From Papiliotrema nemorosa (taxonomy: Eukaryota; Basidiomycota; Tremellomycetes; Tremellales; Rhynchogastremaceae), in contig JASKOT010000041.1 in assembly GCA_032158125.1 (NCBI GenBank), forward strand, positions 1 through 64,000: a DNA stretch of 64,000 bases. The letters run 5' to 3'. Shown one piece after another: positions 22,501 to 33,391 of this stretch (its first letter is position 1; each line of letters begins with the position of its first letter). The position numbers were made by a program, and so were the translations under genes. Under the pieces are notes generated by a model. That model ran no database searches. It was not told the origin of the DNA and was given only the letters and a program-made list of their open reading frames with translations.

Positions 22501-23062
22501 CGAAACAACACTCAAGGACGTATTCTCAATCTCGATCTCAAACGAGATCCCCTACCCCGCCATCTTCTTTACCGAGTTTACCGGCACTGCCAAGTCTCCC
22601 AGCTGTCCCTTCGCCTTTGAACCAACAGAGAATTTTACTCGGTGTAGCTGAACCGTTCCATTTCTACCCGCCACTGAGCATCTCGCCTTCCAACTCGGCC
22701 ACTTCTACAGTCTCGTCCAATTCCACATCTCAAGGAGGAACGACGTATGTTGCCCTGGTGGAATCTCGTCCGAAGAGTGGACAAGAATCTCAATCTCGAC
22801 TAGCCAAACAGGGAGGAAAAGGGGACGTAGAGGTGGAGGAGGATGACATTGGGGGAGAGTTACCTCCTTGGTTGCATTTTGAGGATATGGAACTGTGGGG
22901 TGTGCCGGGAGAGACGGACAGAGGGGTATGGAACGTGAGGATAGTGGAAAGGAGGAAAGGGGGTGAGAAGGTAGTGGGACGATTTGCACTCGAGGTGAGT
23001 GAATCCATTACACCACAATGCTAAATCATGACGCTGATGTCTAGGTCGTAGGGAGATCTTAG
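19554..23062 (+). CDS. AXL2: Axl2-like cadherin-fold (CADG) plasma-membrane protein
   Basis: Type I membrane protein of 1152 aa, predicted to mark the bud site or septin region like Axl2/Bud10. Two exons: 19554-22994 and 23045-23062; the last exon adds only VVGRS. It has a signal peptide (residues 1-18), then dystroglycan-type cadherin-like repeats with the signature LPAWLTFD...GSPTEQDVGLYNIAV (about 75-105) and PLPDWLDFNNNTVTIDG (about 198). Many N-glycosylation sequons follow. One transmembrane helix lies at about 463-488 (AAIGSIATLVGALCLLCLLL), ending in a CCRRRK stop-transfer. The roughly 660-residue cytoplasmic tail is Ser/Thr/Pro-rich and disordered, except for a C-terminal segment that resembles half a CADG repeat. 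The gene meets MET30 tail to tail. Confidence 0.82.
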
Positions 23063-23553
23063 GCAGAAGTATGCGGAAGCAAGATAGAAGATAAATTACA
23101 TACAAACAGTAGAGTCTAAACAAGGTCAAGGTCAAATGAAGCAGTCAAGCCCTGTGCTGCACGACATAAGTCGGATCAGGGGATCCAAGATACTGCAGTG
23201 TACATTGACGCTCTGACCCTAACGTGCCAGACCAGACTCTTGGCGATACTCACTTCTCCACACCCTCTGCTCGCTCACTTGCCAAGCCTAGCCGCAACTT
23301 GAGTCTGGTCAAAACTCAAGATGTGATGTATTCACATGTCATGCTATATACAACTGAAAGTGGGCTAAACATGTGCCGTCATTTCTACGTCCTCGTGCCA
23401 TTCGTCGGCTTCCCCAAGATTCACAATTTGAGCATCAAGACTCAAATTTATCGAAGAATTCGCTTTCATATGCCTATCCACGTTGTGACGGTTCCGTATC
23501 GTCATTGTCATTATTCATCCTTCGTCGCTGATTTTAATGTCAGGTCTCGTGCT
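23063..23553. other. Convergent 3' intergenic region
   Basis: 491 bp between the 3' ends of the Axl2-like gene and MET30. No supported gene; the 124-codon plus-strand ORF at 23224-23598 overlaps the MET30 terminus and has no family features. Confidence 0.5.
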
Positions 23554-26255
23554 TCACAAGACCTGAGATTGGCCCGGGGTCTGCAGCGGGCGTTGTGAGT
23601 GAGATAGAGGTTGAGGTGTAGGCGTGTTTCCCTCCATATTGTCCAAGCAGGCCGTCACTGACGGTCCAAAGTTCCATATCATCACATCCCCATCGTCTAT
23701 CATAAGCTCCCTCCTCATGACGACGACGACTATGGACTCACCGGATCCAGAGACAATCATATCGTCGCTGAGTTGCAGCGAAGTGACTGCGCCTCGATGT
23801 CCGACCAGTGTCTGTTCGCAATTTCCCGACTCTCGATCCCAAACTTTGATCGTTCGATCTGATGTTAGCGCGCACTCTAGCCCAAGACGGTACAGTAACC
23901 CACCATGAGAGGCAGAAGCCATTCTCAACGCGTCCATGTCGACCCCCCAAACACCTTCAATATGACCAAACAAGGTCTGCTGTTCTTCCCCAGTGTCCAC
24001 ATCCCAAAGTTTGATCGTCCCGTCCAAACTACCCGTAGCTAGGATAGCCTTTTTCTGCCTCGCCTCGACCTCGTCTGTCGCCTTTTTCGCCTTTTTCTTC
24101 GCGTCCTCCGTGGCGTGCACAAAGACTTTGGGCTGTACGCGACTAGGCCCCTCCTGAACTATATGTGCGTGTGGCTCGTAGTCCACATGAGCGTGCGAAG
24201 GGGGTGAAGAAGGCGTGTGGATGTTGTTGGCGGGCATGAACACACTTCCATTCGGGCCTGGAGGTGAGATGGCTCGTTTTCGCATGATCCGTTGATGTTC
24301 TTTCTCTGCGATTTCCGATTCCGTCATGTCGACCATGAGAAGTTTTATACTTTGAATCTGGGCTTTATGACCTTCAAACGTTCGGATACAAGTCTCCGTG
24401 GCGAGATCCCAAAGCTTAATCGTACCGTCGTCACTGCCTGAAAAGAGCATCGCACCAGGGTCGAGATCGGGCTTCTTGTCCTTCTCATTGGGGTTTTTGT
24501 TCGACGATGCACCTGGGGCAGGGGAGCTGGCACCTCGAGATTTGGTGAATGCCGGCATAATGGTCGGATCCATATCTCCCGGAGACGTCTTTCCGTCCCA
24601 GAGAAGAACAGAATTGACCCAATCTTCGTGTCCGCGAAGAGTAATCTTGTTACCTGTTCTAAAGTTCCAAACGTTGATTGTACTGTCCGCCGAACCCGTA
24701 GCGAGGAGGTAACCATTATAGTTGAGCGAGACGACTCCGTCCGTGTGACCTTCCAAGACTCGCAAACACTCTCCTGCTCGCCAGTTCCACATTCGGACAG
24801 TGCCGTCCATTGAGCCGGTGAACAAAAGCATCTGGTCAAAGTGCAGCGCTCGGACTGCTCGGGTGTGTCCGGTGAGAGATCGGATGAGTGCGCCAGTGTC
24901 GAGATTCCAAACTCGAACGGTGCGATCGTATGAACCGGTGATGAGGACGGGGTAGGAAGGGTTGGTGAGCGAGGTGTGGTATTGCAAGCACATGACTCCG
25001 TCCTTGTGGCCCTACAATGTCAGAACACACAAGTGGTAAGGATGCTGCTACTCACCTTGAGAGTCTTGGTCTGACATCTACCCTTTCTCCAGTTTCTCTC
25101 CACGACCAGTCTCTCGCAATACACCGTCTTCCAAGGTCGGGTCAACCTGACCTCACTCCCATCTTCCGCTTTGACCACTGCCTCGCTCTCTGAATCACTC
25201 CCACTCTCCAATTTCGATCGCTTCAAAGGTCCAGCCACCGAGATCGCCGGTGAGCTCGGGACCGACCTCTTTGTCCCCATATTCCAGCTCAACGATGCTG
25301 CCGAGTCGCACACTTTTCTCGCGTTGAAGATTTCTGCAATTTGACTTGGAGCTTTCCCGCCCAATGCTTCAACTCGCGTGACCACCTTTGTCGCTTCGTG
25401 TCCGTGGTGTGAATGCCCATCGTGGGAATGATCGTGGTGTCCTATACCCACTGCAGCAGCAGGACTCCTATCTTTCAATTCGACTTTAAGTCTCCTCCTT
25501 TCGAGTAAAGGCAATCCCCATCCACATTTTTCACACTTTCGGTCGATATGTTGACCGCACATTCTTCTCCAGAGCAAATCATCATCCGCCAAGGCTTTCC
25601 AAGATTTGTTGACCTGTGCCGCCCGACCGAGCGAGATGGCGTCGAGATACCCAAGGATACGAAGGTTGACCTCACGGGGGAGGAGAGAGAAAGGGTCTAT
25701 ACGGATAATCTGGTTGAGCGAGTCTGACAAGTGGGACAGTTGGGAGCTATGATCAGTACAAGGTGGGGAGGAAAATCCAACCGGTGAGGTACTTACAAAC
25801 AGCACATGGTGAGTATACCCTCCAATATCAACTTTCGTTTCGCATGCTGCGCGTTGGAAAAGGTTGACCAGAGGTGGGTGATCGCCGATCGTTCGCTCAA
25901 CGGGAGGCTGTCCAGGCTCTGCAACAAATCAGTGGGTGGTGGGGTGTGGGCTAGAGGACAGACGCACTTTTTGCAGCTTGGCATTGATATTCTGATTTGC
26001 CATCTGTTTATGCCTGACACATAACTTTCTCCCTCCTCGAGTCGGCACCACATCCAGGTGATCTTCCTCATCTTGATGGTGATTGTGCACTGCAGGACCG
26101 GTTGAAGGTCCAGCGAGGGGCATCTCGGCCATATCCGGCGACAAGAGATCCGAGTGGTCAAAATCGTCTGTCGAGGTCAAGATGTGCGAATGAGGTGGAC
26201 GACTGTGGAGTTTACTGGATCCAGGTAGATCAAGAGGTGATAGAGGCTTGATCAT
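23554..26255 (-). CDS. MET30: F-box/WD40 protein Met30 (SCF ubiquitin-ligase substrate receptor)
   Basis: Substrate adaptor of an SCF E3 ligase that controls sulphur-amino-acid regulators and heavy-metal responses in yeasts. 822 aa, six exons: 26255-25968, 25918-25797, 25746-25056, 25011-23904, 23858-23742, 23696-23554. The F-box at about 150-200 (FSLLPREVNLRILGYLDAIS) is followed by the Met30-specific HIDRKCEKCGWGLPLL. A histidine-rich insert at about 240-254 comes next, then a GHKDGV start and seven WD40 repeats with WD-like ends (VRVWN, VRMWN, INVWN, IKLWD, IKLWD, IKVWD, VMIWN). The fourth and fifth blades are separated by a long charged linker. The start at 26255 was preferred to an in-frame upstream TTG or leader; the N-terminal 60 residues are uncertain. 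It is divergent from the small gene at 26865. Confidence 0.92.
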
Positions 26256-26864
26256 GTTGTCAAGAAGAGGGGTCGGTCGTCGCTGTGTGGGGCGTGGTCG
26301 AAGGGGGGGTGTATCTATTTGGAATAAAAGTTGTCGGGGGGCGGTCCAACCCGGGATCAAAGGAGCGATAATAATCTCGTGGTCCGGATCTTGTGACTGC
26401 GATTCGACAACGTTCTGAGGAAGTACAGCACAAGAAAAGATCTTGCTCTAGTGTACAAGATTCAATGAGGTCCGAGAAGAGTATGGATGCAAAGGTGGAT
26501 CAGTCATCCCAGTCCAGTGCCCATAGGCTGTTGATCACCACCTCGCTCGCCATCAGTTTGCCACCCAACCTTTTAAGTCGCCACCCACCCAAAGTGATTC
26601 GGAGAAGCACCCACCATAGCACGACATGATCGCCCTCGACGAGCATCTCCATACCACTGATACCACTGATCATGATGTGATGGGGCTATCTGGGAATACA
26701 AGGTTCTTGCGGATGTGCAAGCGTTCGTAGAATCTCTGCTGTCGATAGCGCTCTTAGCAGCCGACTTTGACGATATGGAGTAGTGCACTTCTTCCGATAT
26801 TTATCCGTATCTCTCGAGGATCACTTCAGCTATCCATGACCTCTGCAGTACTCGCATTCTCATT
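26256..26864. other. Divergent promoter region MET30 / small gene
   Basis: 609 bp between divergent start codons. No supported ORF or RNA gene. A tract near 26570-26600 repeats CCACCCA-like units (GTCGCCACCCACCC) without clear meaning. Confidence 0.5.
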
Positions 26865-27194
26865 ATGACTTCGGGGATAAGTCCACGCAGTGCAGACATC
26901 GCCCATGACCTGAAAGTACTCCAGAGGATAGATTCAGCGACTCTCAAATCGCTCGCTCCAACATTATCCAAACCTACCTCGACCGCGTCTGCTTCGGATC
27001 TCCTGGACACCTTCACCCCCGGTTCCACAGACCTCGAGGCTTCGCAAGGGCTGATCAAGAGCTATGTGAGGGATATGAAGACGGATGTGCTGAGTGGTGA
27101 CCGGACTCTGGAGGAAGGACTCGCACAGAGGATCGATCAAGTGAGAGAAAAAGGAGGTGGAATCCAGGCGGCTCTTGGGGACGTGACCGTGTGA
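26865..27194 (+). CDS. Small intronless protein of unknown function
   Basis: Predicted 109-aa soluble, mostly helical protein that I do not recognise. It begins MTSGISPRSADIAHDLKVLQ and contains heptad-like stretches (LKVLQRIDSATLKSLAPTL, then ASQGLIKSYVRDMKTDVL, and EGLAQRIDQVREKGGGIQ), suggesting a helical bundle or coiled-coil adaptor. There is no signal peptide. It is one of only two intronless models in an otherwise intron-rich window. Coding potential is supported by amphipathic periodicity and codon choice like that of neighbours, not by a family match. Confidence 0.55.
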   Translation: MTSGISPRSADIAHDLKVLQRIDSATLKSLAPTLSKPTSTASASDLLDTFTPGSTDLEASQGLIKSYVRDMKTDVLSGDRTLEEGLAQRIDQVREKGGGIQAALGDVTV

Positions 27195-27468
27195 AGACCC
27201 GACACCATGACGACCTGAGTGAGTTGTGGATGATTGAGATCAAGTGATTACGCTGAGCGCCAGATACATCTTCGCCGTCGCCGCCGAGCCGGAACGATAC
27301 ACAATGCCCTTTTACGAATCCATCGACGACATTCATGCAATTATATGCTTGTGAAGAGAAGTTGGAGCCGAGAGTTCCACTCGAGCGTATGCTTGTGATT
27401 CTGATATTATATATACAACAAAGCCCCGGTCTCCACTTGACTCCTCATCCGATGTTCGGGACTCAAGA

Positions 27469-28064
27469 CTACTTCTTCCCCTTCTTCTTCTTCTTTCCAC
27501 CTGCACTCTTTGCCGGAGTGGAACTCCCAACAGCTGCCTTATCCGTCCCTGCGCCGACTGCCCCAGCTCCAGTCATCGGATCGTCCTCCTCTGCCAGACC
27601 TGGTGTTCCTGCACGAACAGATTCCGACCCTAAAAGACGAGCTTTGGGCTTTGTATTGGACATTTGAGCTAATAGTCGGAGATTGAGCGCTTCGAATCGG
27701 TTGAGAATGATGGAAGAGAACGTCTTGTACATTATGCACTGATATGAGCATCGTCCCATAAAAGACGTATATCCTGGATGACTTTCGGATGATGCGCACA
27801 ATATCACGAACGACTTGACTCACCTTGACATCATCGGTGACTTTGAGAATCAATTGTCCAGTCTTCGGAATGAATTTGATGGTATACCGTGTCTGATCGT
27901 CAGCACATACGAACACTATACCGACCAGCGAGATATACCCTCTTCGGCGCCCTCGCATACAGCTCAGTCGTTGCCTGTCTATTAGCATGCCCAGAAACCC
28001 TGTTCACCGCCTATAAACGACACCTCACCGTTTCGAACGCTGACCAGTCACGTATGTACACCAT
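27469..28064 (-). CDS. SRP21: Signal recognition particle 9/21-kDa subunit
   Basis: RNA-binding Alu-domain subunit of the signal recognition particle, involved in elongation arrest during co-translational ER targeting. 136 aa, four exons: 28064-28029, 27974-27939, 27892-27824, 27738-27469. The join gives MVYIRDWSAFETATTELYAR, then APKRTRYTIKFIPKTGQLIL, then KVTDDVKCIMYKTFSS, which tracks the SRP9 fold (WxxF, LYxxxP, alternating strand KVTDD, then YKT). The C-terminal tail is Ala/Gly-rich and ends in a lysine run (GGKKKKKGKK), as in fungal SRP21-type proteins. Two coding exons are only 36 nt. The gene is divergent from MOB2 (340 bp between starts). Confidence 0.9.
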
Positions 28065-28404
28065 TGTGTGGCTGGTTTGGTGTTTCGTGCAGCCTATTGA
28101 AGGATGCTATGGGTTGTATAGAGCGACATGGGTGATGCAGGAAGTGTGCGGTGAAATTTGGTTCCGCTTCCCCCCTCTCCACGTGGCTCTCTGATCGACG
28201 CGCCTGGCTACACCCACCCATGGGCATCGCGCTCAACGTCGAACACATTATTCATACATTGCACTCGATCAGTCAGCTGGCCTGCCTTGAGAAAGGAAGA
28301 GAGAGAGAGCGAAAGATCAAGAGGAACGTGTTCAGCAATCGCAAGCTTCTGTTCTGGAAAGAGAGAAATTTATTCGCAACACCAACGCATGATCACGGAC
28401 CACC
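28065..28404. other. Divergent promoter region SRP21 / MOB2
   Basis: 340 bp between the two start codons. Short plus-strand ORFs here are shadows in the leader of MOB2. No other feature seen. Confidence 0.5.
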
Positions 28405-29340
28405 ATGTCTGGTTTCCTCAACTCCATAGGGTGAGCAGCACGACACGACCTCAGACCTGACCCCTAGTCGTCTGCGTGCACCCAAACGGTCCCCTCTCCC
28501 AAACGCGCCCGGATCAAACGGTCAAGGATACTTTGAACCCCTCCCTTCTCCCGGTGCAGAGTTCACGGGAAACCCACCCTCGCCCACCGGTCCTAAACCG
28601 TTATACCTCTGTCAGCCATTCGTCAAAGCCGCTTTGGTCAAAGGGTCTTTCAAGACCATCGTCGCTCCCCCGAAGTATGTCGACGTGAACGAATGGGTCG
28701 CTGTCAATTGTGCGTATATACGGAAGGGGAGGGTATAGGTAAGGTGCTGATGATAGTGTTCGACTTTTACCATAATCTCAACCACTTTTACGGCGCATTG
28801 ACAGATTTCTGTACACTTCAGAACTGTCCCTCCATGTCTGCCGGCCCGACGTTAGTTGTCAATTTTTATACATCTGGGGTCTCGAGCTCACAACCAGACT
28901 CAACTTCCTTTGGCCTGATCAGAACCAACGGCTGGTCTCGCTCCCTGCGCCTACTTATATCGACTTTGTAATGTCGTGGCTCCAGAAACTCCTAGACGAC
29001 GAGAGTGTTTTCCCCACAAAATCAGGTATCCGCCCTCATCCCACACTTGACCATTGGCTCACGTCCAGGGCGAGAATTCCCAAACTCATTCGCATATACC
29101 GCCAAGCACATTTACAAACACCTCTTTAGGATCTTCGCCCATATATACCATCAACATTTCGAACAGATCCTCCATCTCTCCATCGAGGCGCACTTCAATT
29201 CCCTCTTTGCGCATTTCCTAGCCTTTGGCAAGGAATTTGACCTGCTAGCTATGAAGGATCTGATGACGCCTCAAGGCTTGGGTCAGGGTGTCGCGGAGCT
29301 GAGCGAGCGATGGAGAGAGATGGGCATTCTGGAATCGTAG
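28405..29340 (+). CDS. MOB2: Mob2 kinase activator (RAM/MOR pathway)
   Basis: Regulatory partner of the NDR kinase Cbk1/Orb6, acting in polarised growth and cell separation. 253 aa in five exons: 28405-28430, 28468-28709, 28757-28850, 28898-29025, 29069-29340. Mob-family features: the FDFYHNLNHFYGALTDFC and CPSMSAGP blocks (Zn-binding Cys), PAPTYIDFVMSWLQ, and RIFAHIYHQHFEQI with Zn-binding His. The extended YLCQPFVKAALVKGSFKTIV and PKYVDVNEWVAVN N-terminal block and the C-terminal LSIEAHFNSLFAHFLAF match Mob2 rather than Mob1. The third intron uses donor GTTAGT and removes an alternative open stretch. The protein starts with a short variable region. Confidence 0.92.
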
Positions 29341-29519
29341 ACAGGGTGTGTGGTACCGGGGAAGACTTATTGACATGGAAGGGGGAGCAAGAAAGCTCAT
29401 CTAGAGCACTGAAAGATCCTGTATAGTATGTCATGGTGTATTATGAGGTATTTATCACGAAAGATGAGCTATGCAGATGATGACGGTCCCGCCCATTGAT
29501 CCTTTCTTTTTCATTCAAA

Positions 29520-31598
29520 TTAAGGTTCAAAGACGCTACCGCCCGTATCGTACTTTCTCGTATCAGACTCTGCTTGCCATCCACCTTTGCCTCCAAACGT
29601 GATGACGCAAGGGGTACTGCGATTCGCTAAGGTTATCAGTTTGACTGGCTTCCATAGACATTAGGAAAGAGATATGCTCACTGTCGACCCATTCAATGAC
29701 ATGGCCTTTCGACCGCAAGCCCTCAGCCACTTGATCCGAAAATCCATCTATCGTTTGACCTCGCCATTCGGACGATCGCTCAATTTGCGTCATGTTGGGC
29801 AGAATCTGGTTGTGCAGTCGATTCGCTCTGAGTGATTCTTTCGCCAGCATGCCATGATCCTGGGTTATTAAGATCTGACCATTGACAATTTGACAATGTT
29901 GATGACTCACAATGACATTCCTGATCACTTGAACATTGGCGGAAATGATCGTACTGCCCCCGGCAGCTCCTCCAGCCATGATGACCTTTCCACCTTCCCC
30001 TTCCACGATATACGGGCAGCTAGACGATAATGGTCGCTTCCCTCCTTGTACTGCGATTTGAGCTCACACACACACTCACATCCTTGGAAGAGACGAGGGA
30101 TGGCGACGGGGCACTCACCGTAATTTGCCGGAGAAGGCTCGTAGCCCGTAGCGTTTGGTCGACCTTTTACCGAGAAATCATCCATGGAATCGTTCAAGAT
30201 GAATCCGAATCCGGGCACCATGATCCTGCTTCCCCAATTCAAGCCTACGGTGGTAGTGATAGAGACGACTAGACCCGATCCGTCCGCAACGGTGATATTT
30301 GACGTTCCGTTGTCGTCCTTCACCTCGATCCTAGGGCGCAGTTCAGCTTTGTGCCAGGTTTGATGTGCTCAACATCTTGAGACTCACCCTGGCTGCTGAT
30401 AGTAGCTAGGAGGGAAGGTCTTGTCCCTTGACAGCATTTTCGATCTCGAGGCAATGAACTGCTCGGAAGTCCATTCCTTCTCCTTTGCTTTCACTTCAGG
30501 CACAAAGGTCGGATCACCCAATTCAGCTCGCAGACCGTATGCCAGCTGATTGAGTGAGCTCCGACCCCCCTACTATAGACTTTCAGACTCACTCGTAGAG
30601 ATTCAGTGACGAGGTGATATTCATCGACCGATCCCTGTTTGGCGGGCGGTACCGAATCCAGCATACTCAACGCCGAGAGAAAGACTGATCCAGACGCAGG
30701 GGCAGGTACCGTCCATACTGTCTGACCTCTGAACTGTCCTTTGACAGGCTCACACCACTTTGGACGATATTCTGACGATGAGACCTTGTCTCATTTGACC
30801 CGTCTGCTGGCGCTCACCTGCTAGATCCGTCAATTCCATGAGACCGCCTCGATCTTTGACCACCTCGACGATACCCTCCGCTATGGCACCTTGATAGAAT
30901 GCCTCGGCACCCTGCTCTGCCAGTATCGAGAGGGTGCGCGCAAAGTCCGATCGTCTGTAGATCGCCCCCAGGGGTAAGGCTTTTCCGTCTTTGAATAACG
31001 AATGGAATTCCGGGTCAGACTCGTACCAGCTCCCTTTCAACTCCTCCGATCCATCAGGAATATCTCGCAGAGTAAACTGCCCATCAGTACAGTGTCCCTT
31101 CATAAAGCCAACGCTTACAGAGCGAAAATCACCTCCTATGGGGAAACCATCCCTTGCCAGTTGGATGCTCGGGTTCAACAGATCCGCCCATGGCAACCTC
31201 CCATATCTACTATGCAACTCCCCCAAACCCCTCATTTGACCAGGCACAGCCACTGCAGATCCTCCCACTGCTGTACTGGCGCCTTTCTGATACCATTCCA
31301 TAGTCACCGCTTTCTACATGGTCACCACTCATCCAAAGTGAGAGTGAGCACGGGTCCAACTTACAGGCGCTTCATGTCGGAAATTCAAAGCATTGTACGT
31401 CCCATCACTCTCTCTGATGATGGCGAACCCTCCCCCTCCTAGATCCGAGTGATAGGGACATAACGTGTTGACAGCTATGATGGTAGCTACGATTGCGTCT
31501 ACGGCGTTTCCCCCAGCTTTGAGAATGTCTGTACCGATTTCCGAAGCGCGTCGATGTTCGCTGGCTACCGCTCCTCCTAATATGCACTGTACGGTCAT
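29520..31598 (-). CDS. ECM38: Gamma-glutamyltranspeptidase
   Basis: Hydrolyses or transfers the gamma-glutamyl group of glutathione and related peptides; N-terminal-nucleophile enzyme that self-cleaves. 572 aa in eight exons: 31598-31365, 31313-30818, 30771-30593, 30545-30388, 30330-30119, 30050-29911, 29874-29682, 29626-29520. Landmarks: the EIGTDILKAGGNAVDAIVA block, SDLGGGGFAIIRE, FRHEAP (substrate carboxylate Arg), the autoprocessing Thr near residue 365 in DNGTSNITVADGSG, GLNWGSRIMVPGFGFILND, and AGGAAGGSTIISANVQV near the end. No obvious signal peptide is seen with this start, so localisation is open. An alternative upstream exon (31706-31692, MACCK) could be spliced to 31586 in the same frame. 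Divergent from the dehydrogenase at 31947. Confidence 0.9.
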
Positions 31599-31946
31599 GT
31601 GTCAAAGATATTCCCCTCGGTAGATGGCTCCGCTTGGGCAGATATTCGAGGTTATGAGGGAGTTATAATGCATGCTTGAACTTGCTCACACTTTACAGCA
31701 AGCCATGGTGTCAATAGCCGAGTCGGAGATGAGCGATGGAGAGATACGGCACCTCCGACACATCGGAGCAGTAGCTGATCAAACGGACATTCAGACTGAT
31801 AACGAGAGACAGCACATGCCTGCCGTCTTTTCCAGGAAGCTCCCCAGTCATAGGCTTTCAGTGGGTCTACTTGACACCTTGACTTACCCCCGTATAGTCT
31901 TCTTACATCTTACAGGAATCTCGTCTGCAATCTCTCTGTTCACAAG

Positions 31947-33301
31947 ATGCCAATCGCCACGGTCAAACGAAGAATCTTAGGCGTGGGACCAGCCCAAGGA
32001 GCATTGACAGAGTTCAAACAGCTATGTATAGACTACGATGTGCACATGATCGAACGTGGACCAAGGGACAGAGTGAGCTGGGCCGCTTCCTCTTTGAGCA
32101 CCTTGTCCATCTGATCACCAGGTTCAAGCGGATTTCAAACGCATGTGCGAGGAAGAAGGACCGTTTGAAGCAGCTTTCATCTTGTTCGCAAATGGCACTT
32201 ATGGACCTATGGACCAAGATCTCCTAGGGTGTCTTTGGCAGAACGGCAATAGTCAGTATAGCCTCCCTGTGCGATTCACCGTCCATTTGCGGAATCCTAT
32301 AGGCGCAGTTGATGTCAATCGAAGACTGACCATAGATGTCGCATGTTTCGCGCAGTGCGGGGCAGGATACGACAATGTTCACGTTCCAGTCTTCACCGAG
32401 AACAATTGTTACTTCACCAATACTCCCGATGCGGTGACGAGCTCCACCGCGGATTTTACAGTATTACTCCTCTTGTCAGCTCTGAGAGGTTCAACGTATT
32501 GCGAGAGGGTCGCAGCGAGTGGATTGTGGCATAAGGGTTTGGAACTGACCACTGATCCGGAAGGGTTGACATTGGGTATGTCGTGCTCCCCCTCCTTCCA
32601 CAGAAGCTGTAAAGATTTTATGTCCCGTCAGACAAGGTTAAGAGGCAAATCAATGACTCAATTTCAGGTGTCTTTGGGATGGGAAGAATCGGCAAGGATT
32701 TTGCACGGAAGATGAAAGCCTTTGGGATGAACATCATCTATAATACGCGAACACGATTACCGGCCGAGGACGAAGCTCGACTGAGTGTCACTTACGCTAC
32801 GAAAGAACAATTGGTCTCGACTGCAGATGTCATCTGTTGTCTCTGCCCAGGGACCAAAGAGACGTATCATCTCCTTGACCAGAAAGAGTTTGATGCAATG
32901 AAAGGTGATTGGTCTTACCCCTCCATCACTCACGGAAGCGATTGGGAAGTGAGCTGACCGACAGATGGAGTATTCATCATCAATTCATCTAGAGGCTCTG
33001 TTATCAATACCACCGCGCTCATAGGAGCTCTTCAAAATGGAAAGGTCAAGAGAGCAGGTTTGGATGTGGTGGAGGGTGAGCCGAAGATCCCGCAAGAATT
33101 ACTCGACGATCCAAGAGTCACCATGACACCTCGTAGGCCGTCGATCTGCTTCGTCATGTCATTAACAAAGGTGACTGACCCCCAGATGTCGCCGCATATA
33201 CACTAGGAACAATAATCAGAGGGGAACAGGCGGCCTTCGCCAATGTCCGAGCTTTCTTGGAGAAAGGCAGCCCGGTATCCCCGGTAAACGGACCATTTTG
33301 A
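31947..33301 (+). CDS. D-isomer-specific 2-hydroxyacid dehydrogenase (glyoxylate/hydroxypyruvate reductase type)
   Basis: NAD(P)H-dependent interconversion of 2-oxo acids and D-2-hydroxy acids, cytosolic or mitochondrial. 338 aa in six exons: 31947-32072, 32122-32251, 32336-32575, 32668-32904, 32965-33132, 33186-33301. The Rossmann motif GVFGMGRIGKDFARKM lies in the central domain. The catalytic triad residues are visible as Arg in INSSRGSVINT, Glu in LDVVEGEP and His in MTPHVAAYTLG. The substrate loop FAQCGAGYDN is typical of GRHPR-like enzymes. It ends PVNGPF, as in many fungal members. Its neighbours are a Zn2Cys6 gene 90 bp downstream (convergent) and gamma-glutamyltranspeptidase upstream (divergent). 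Confidence 0.92.
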
Positions 33302-33391
33302 CCTACAAATGGCACTCCTTCATAGACTTTCCAGACACACCACGCCCTTGCACCAGATATGTATACATATGAGCAAACTCCCAAAGACGTC

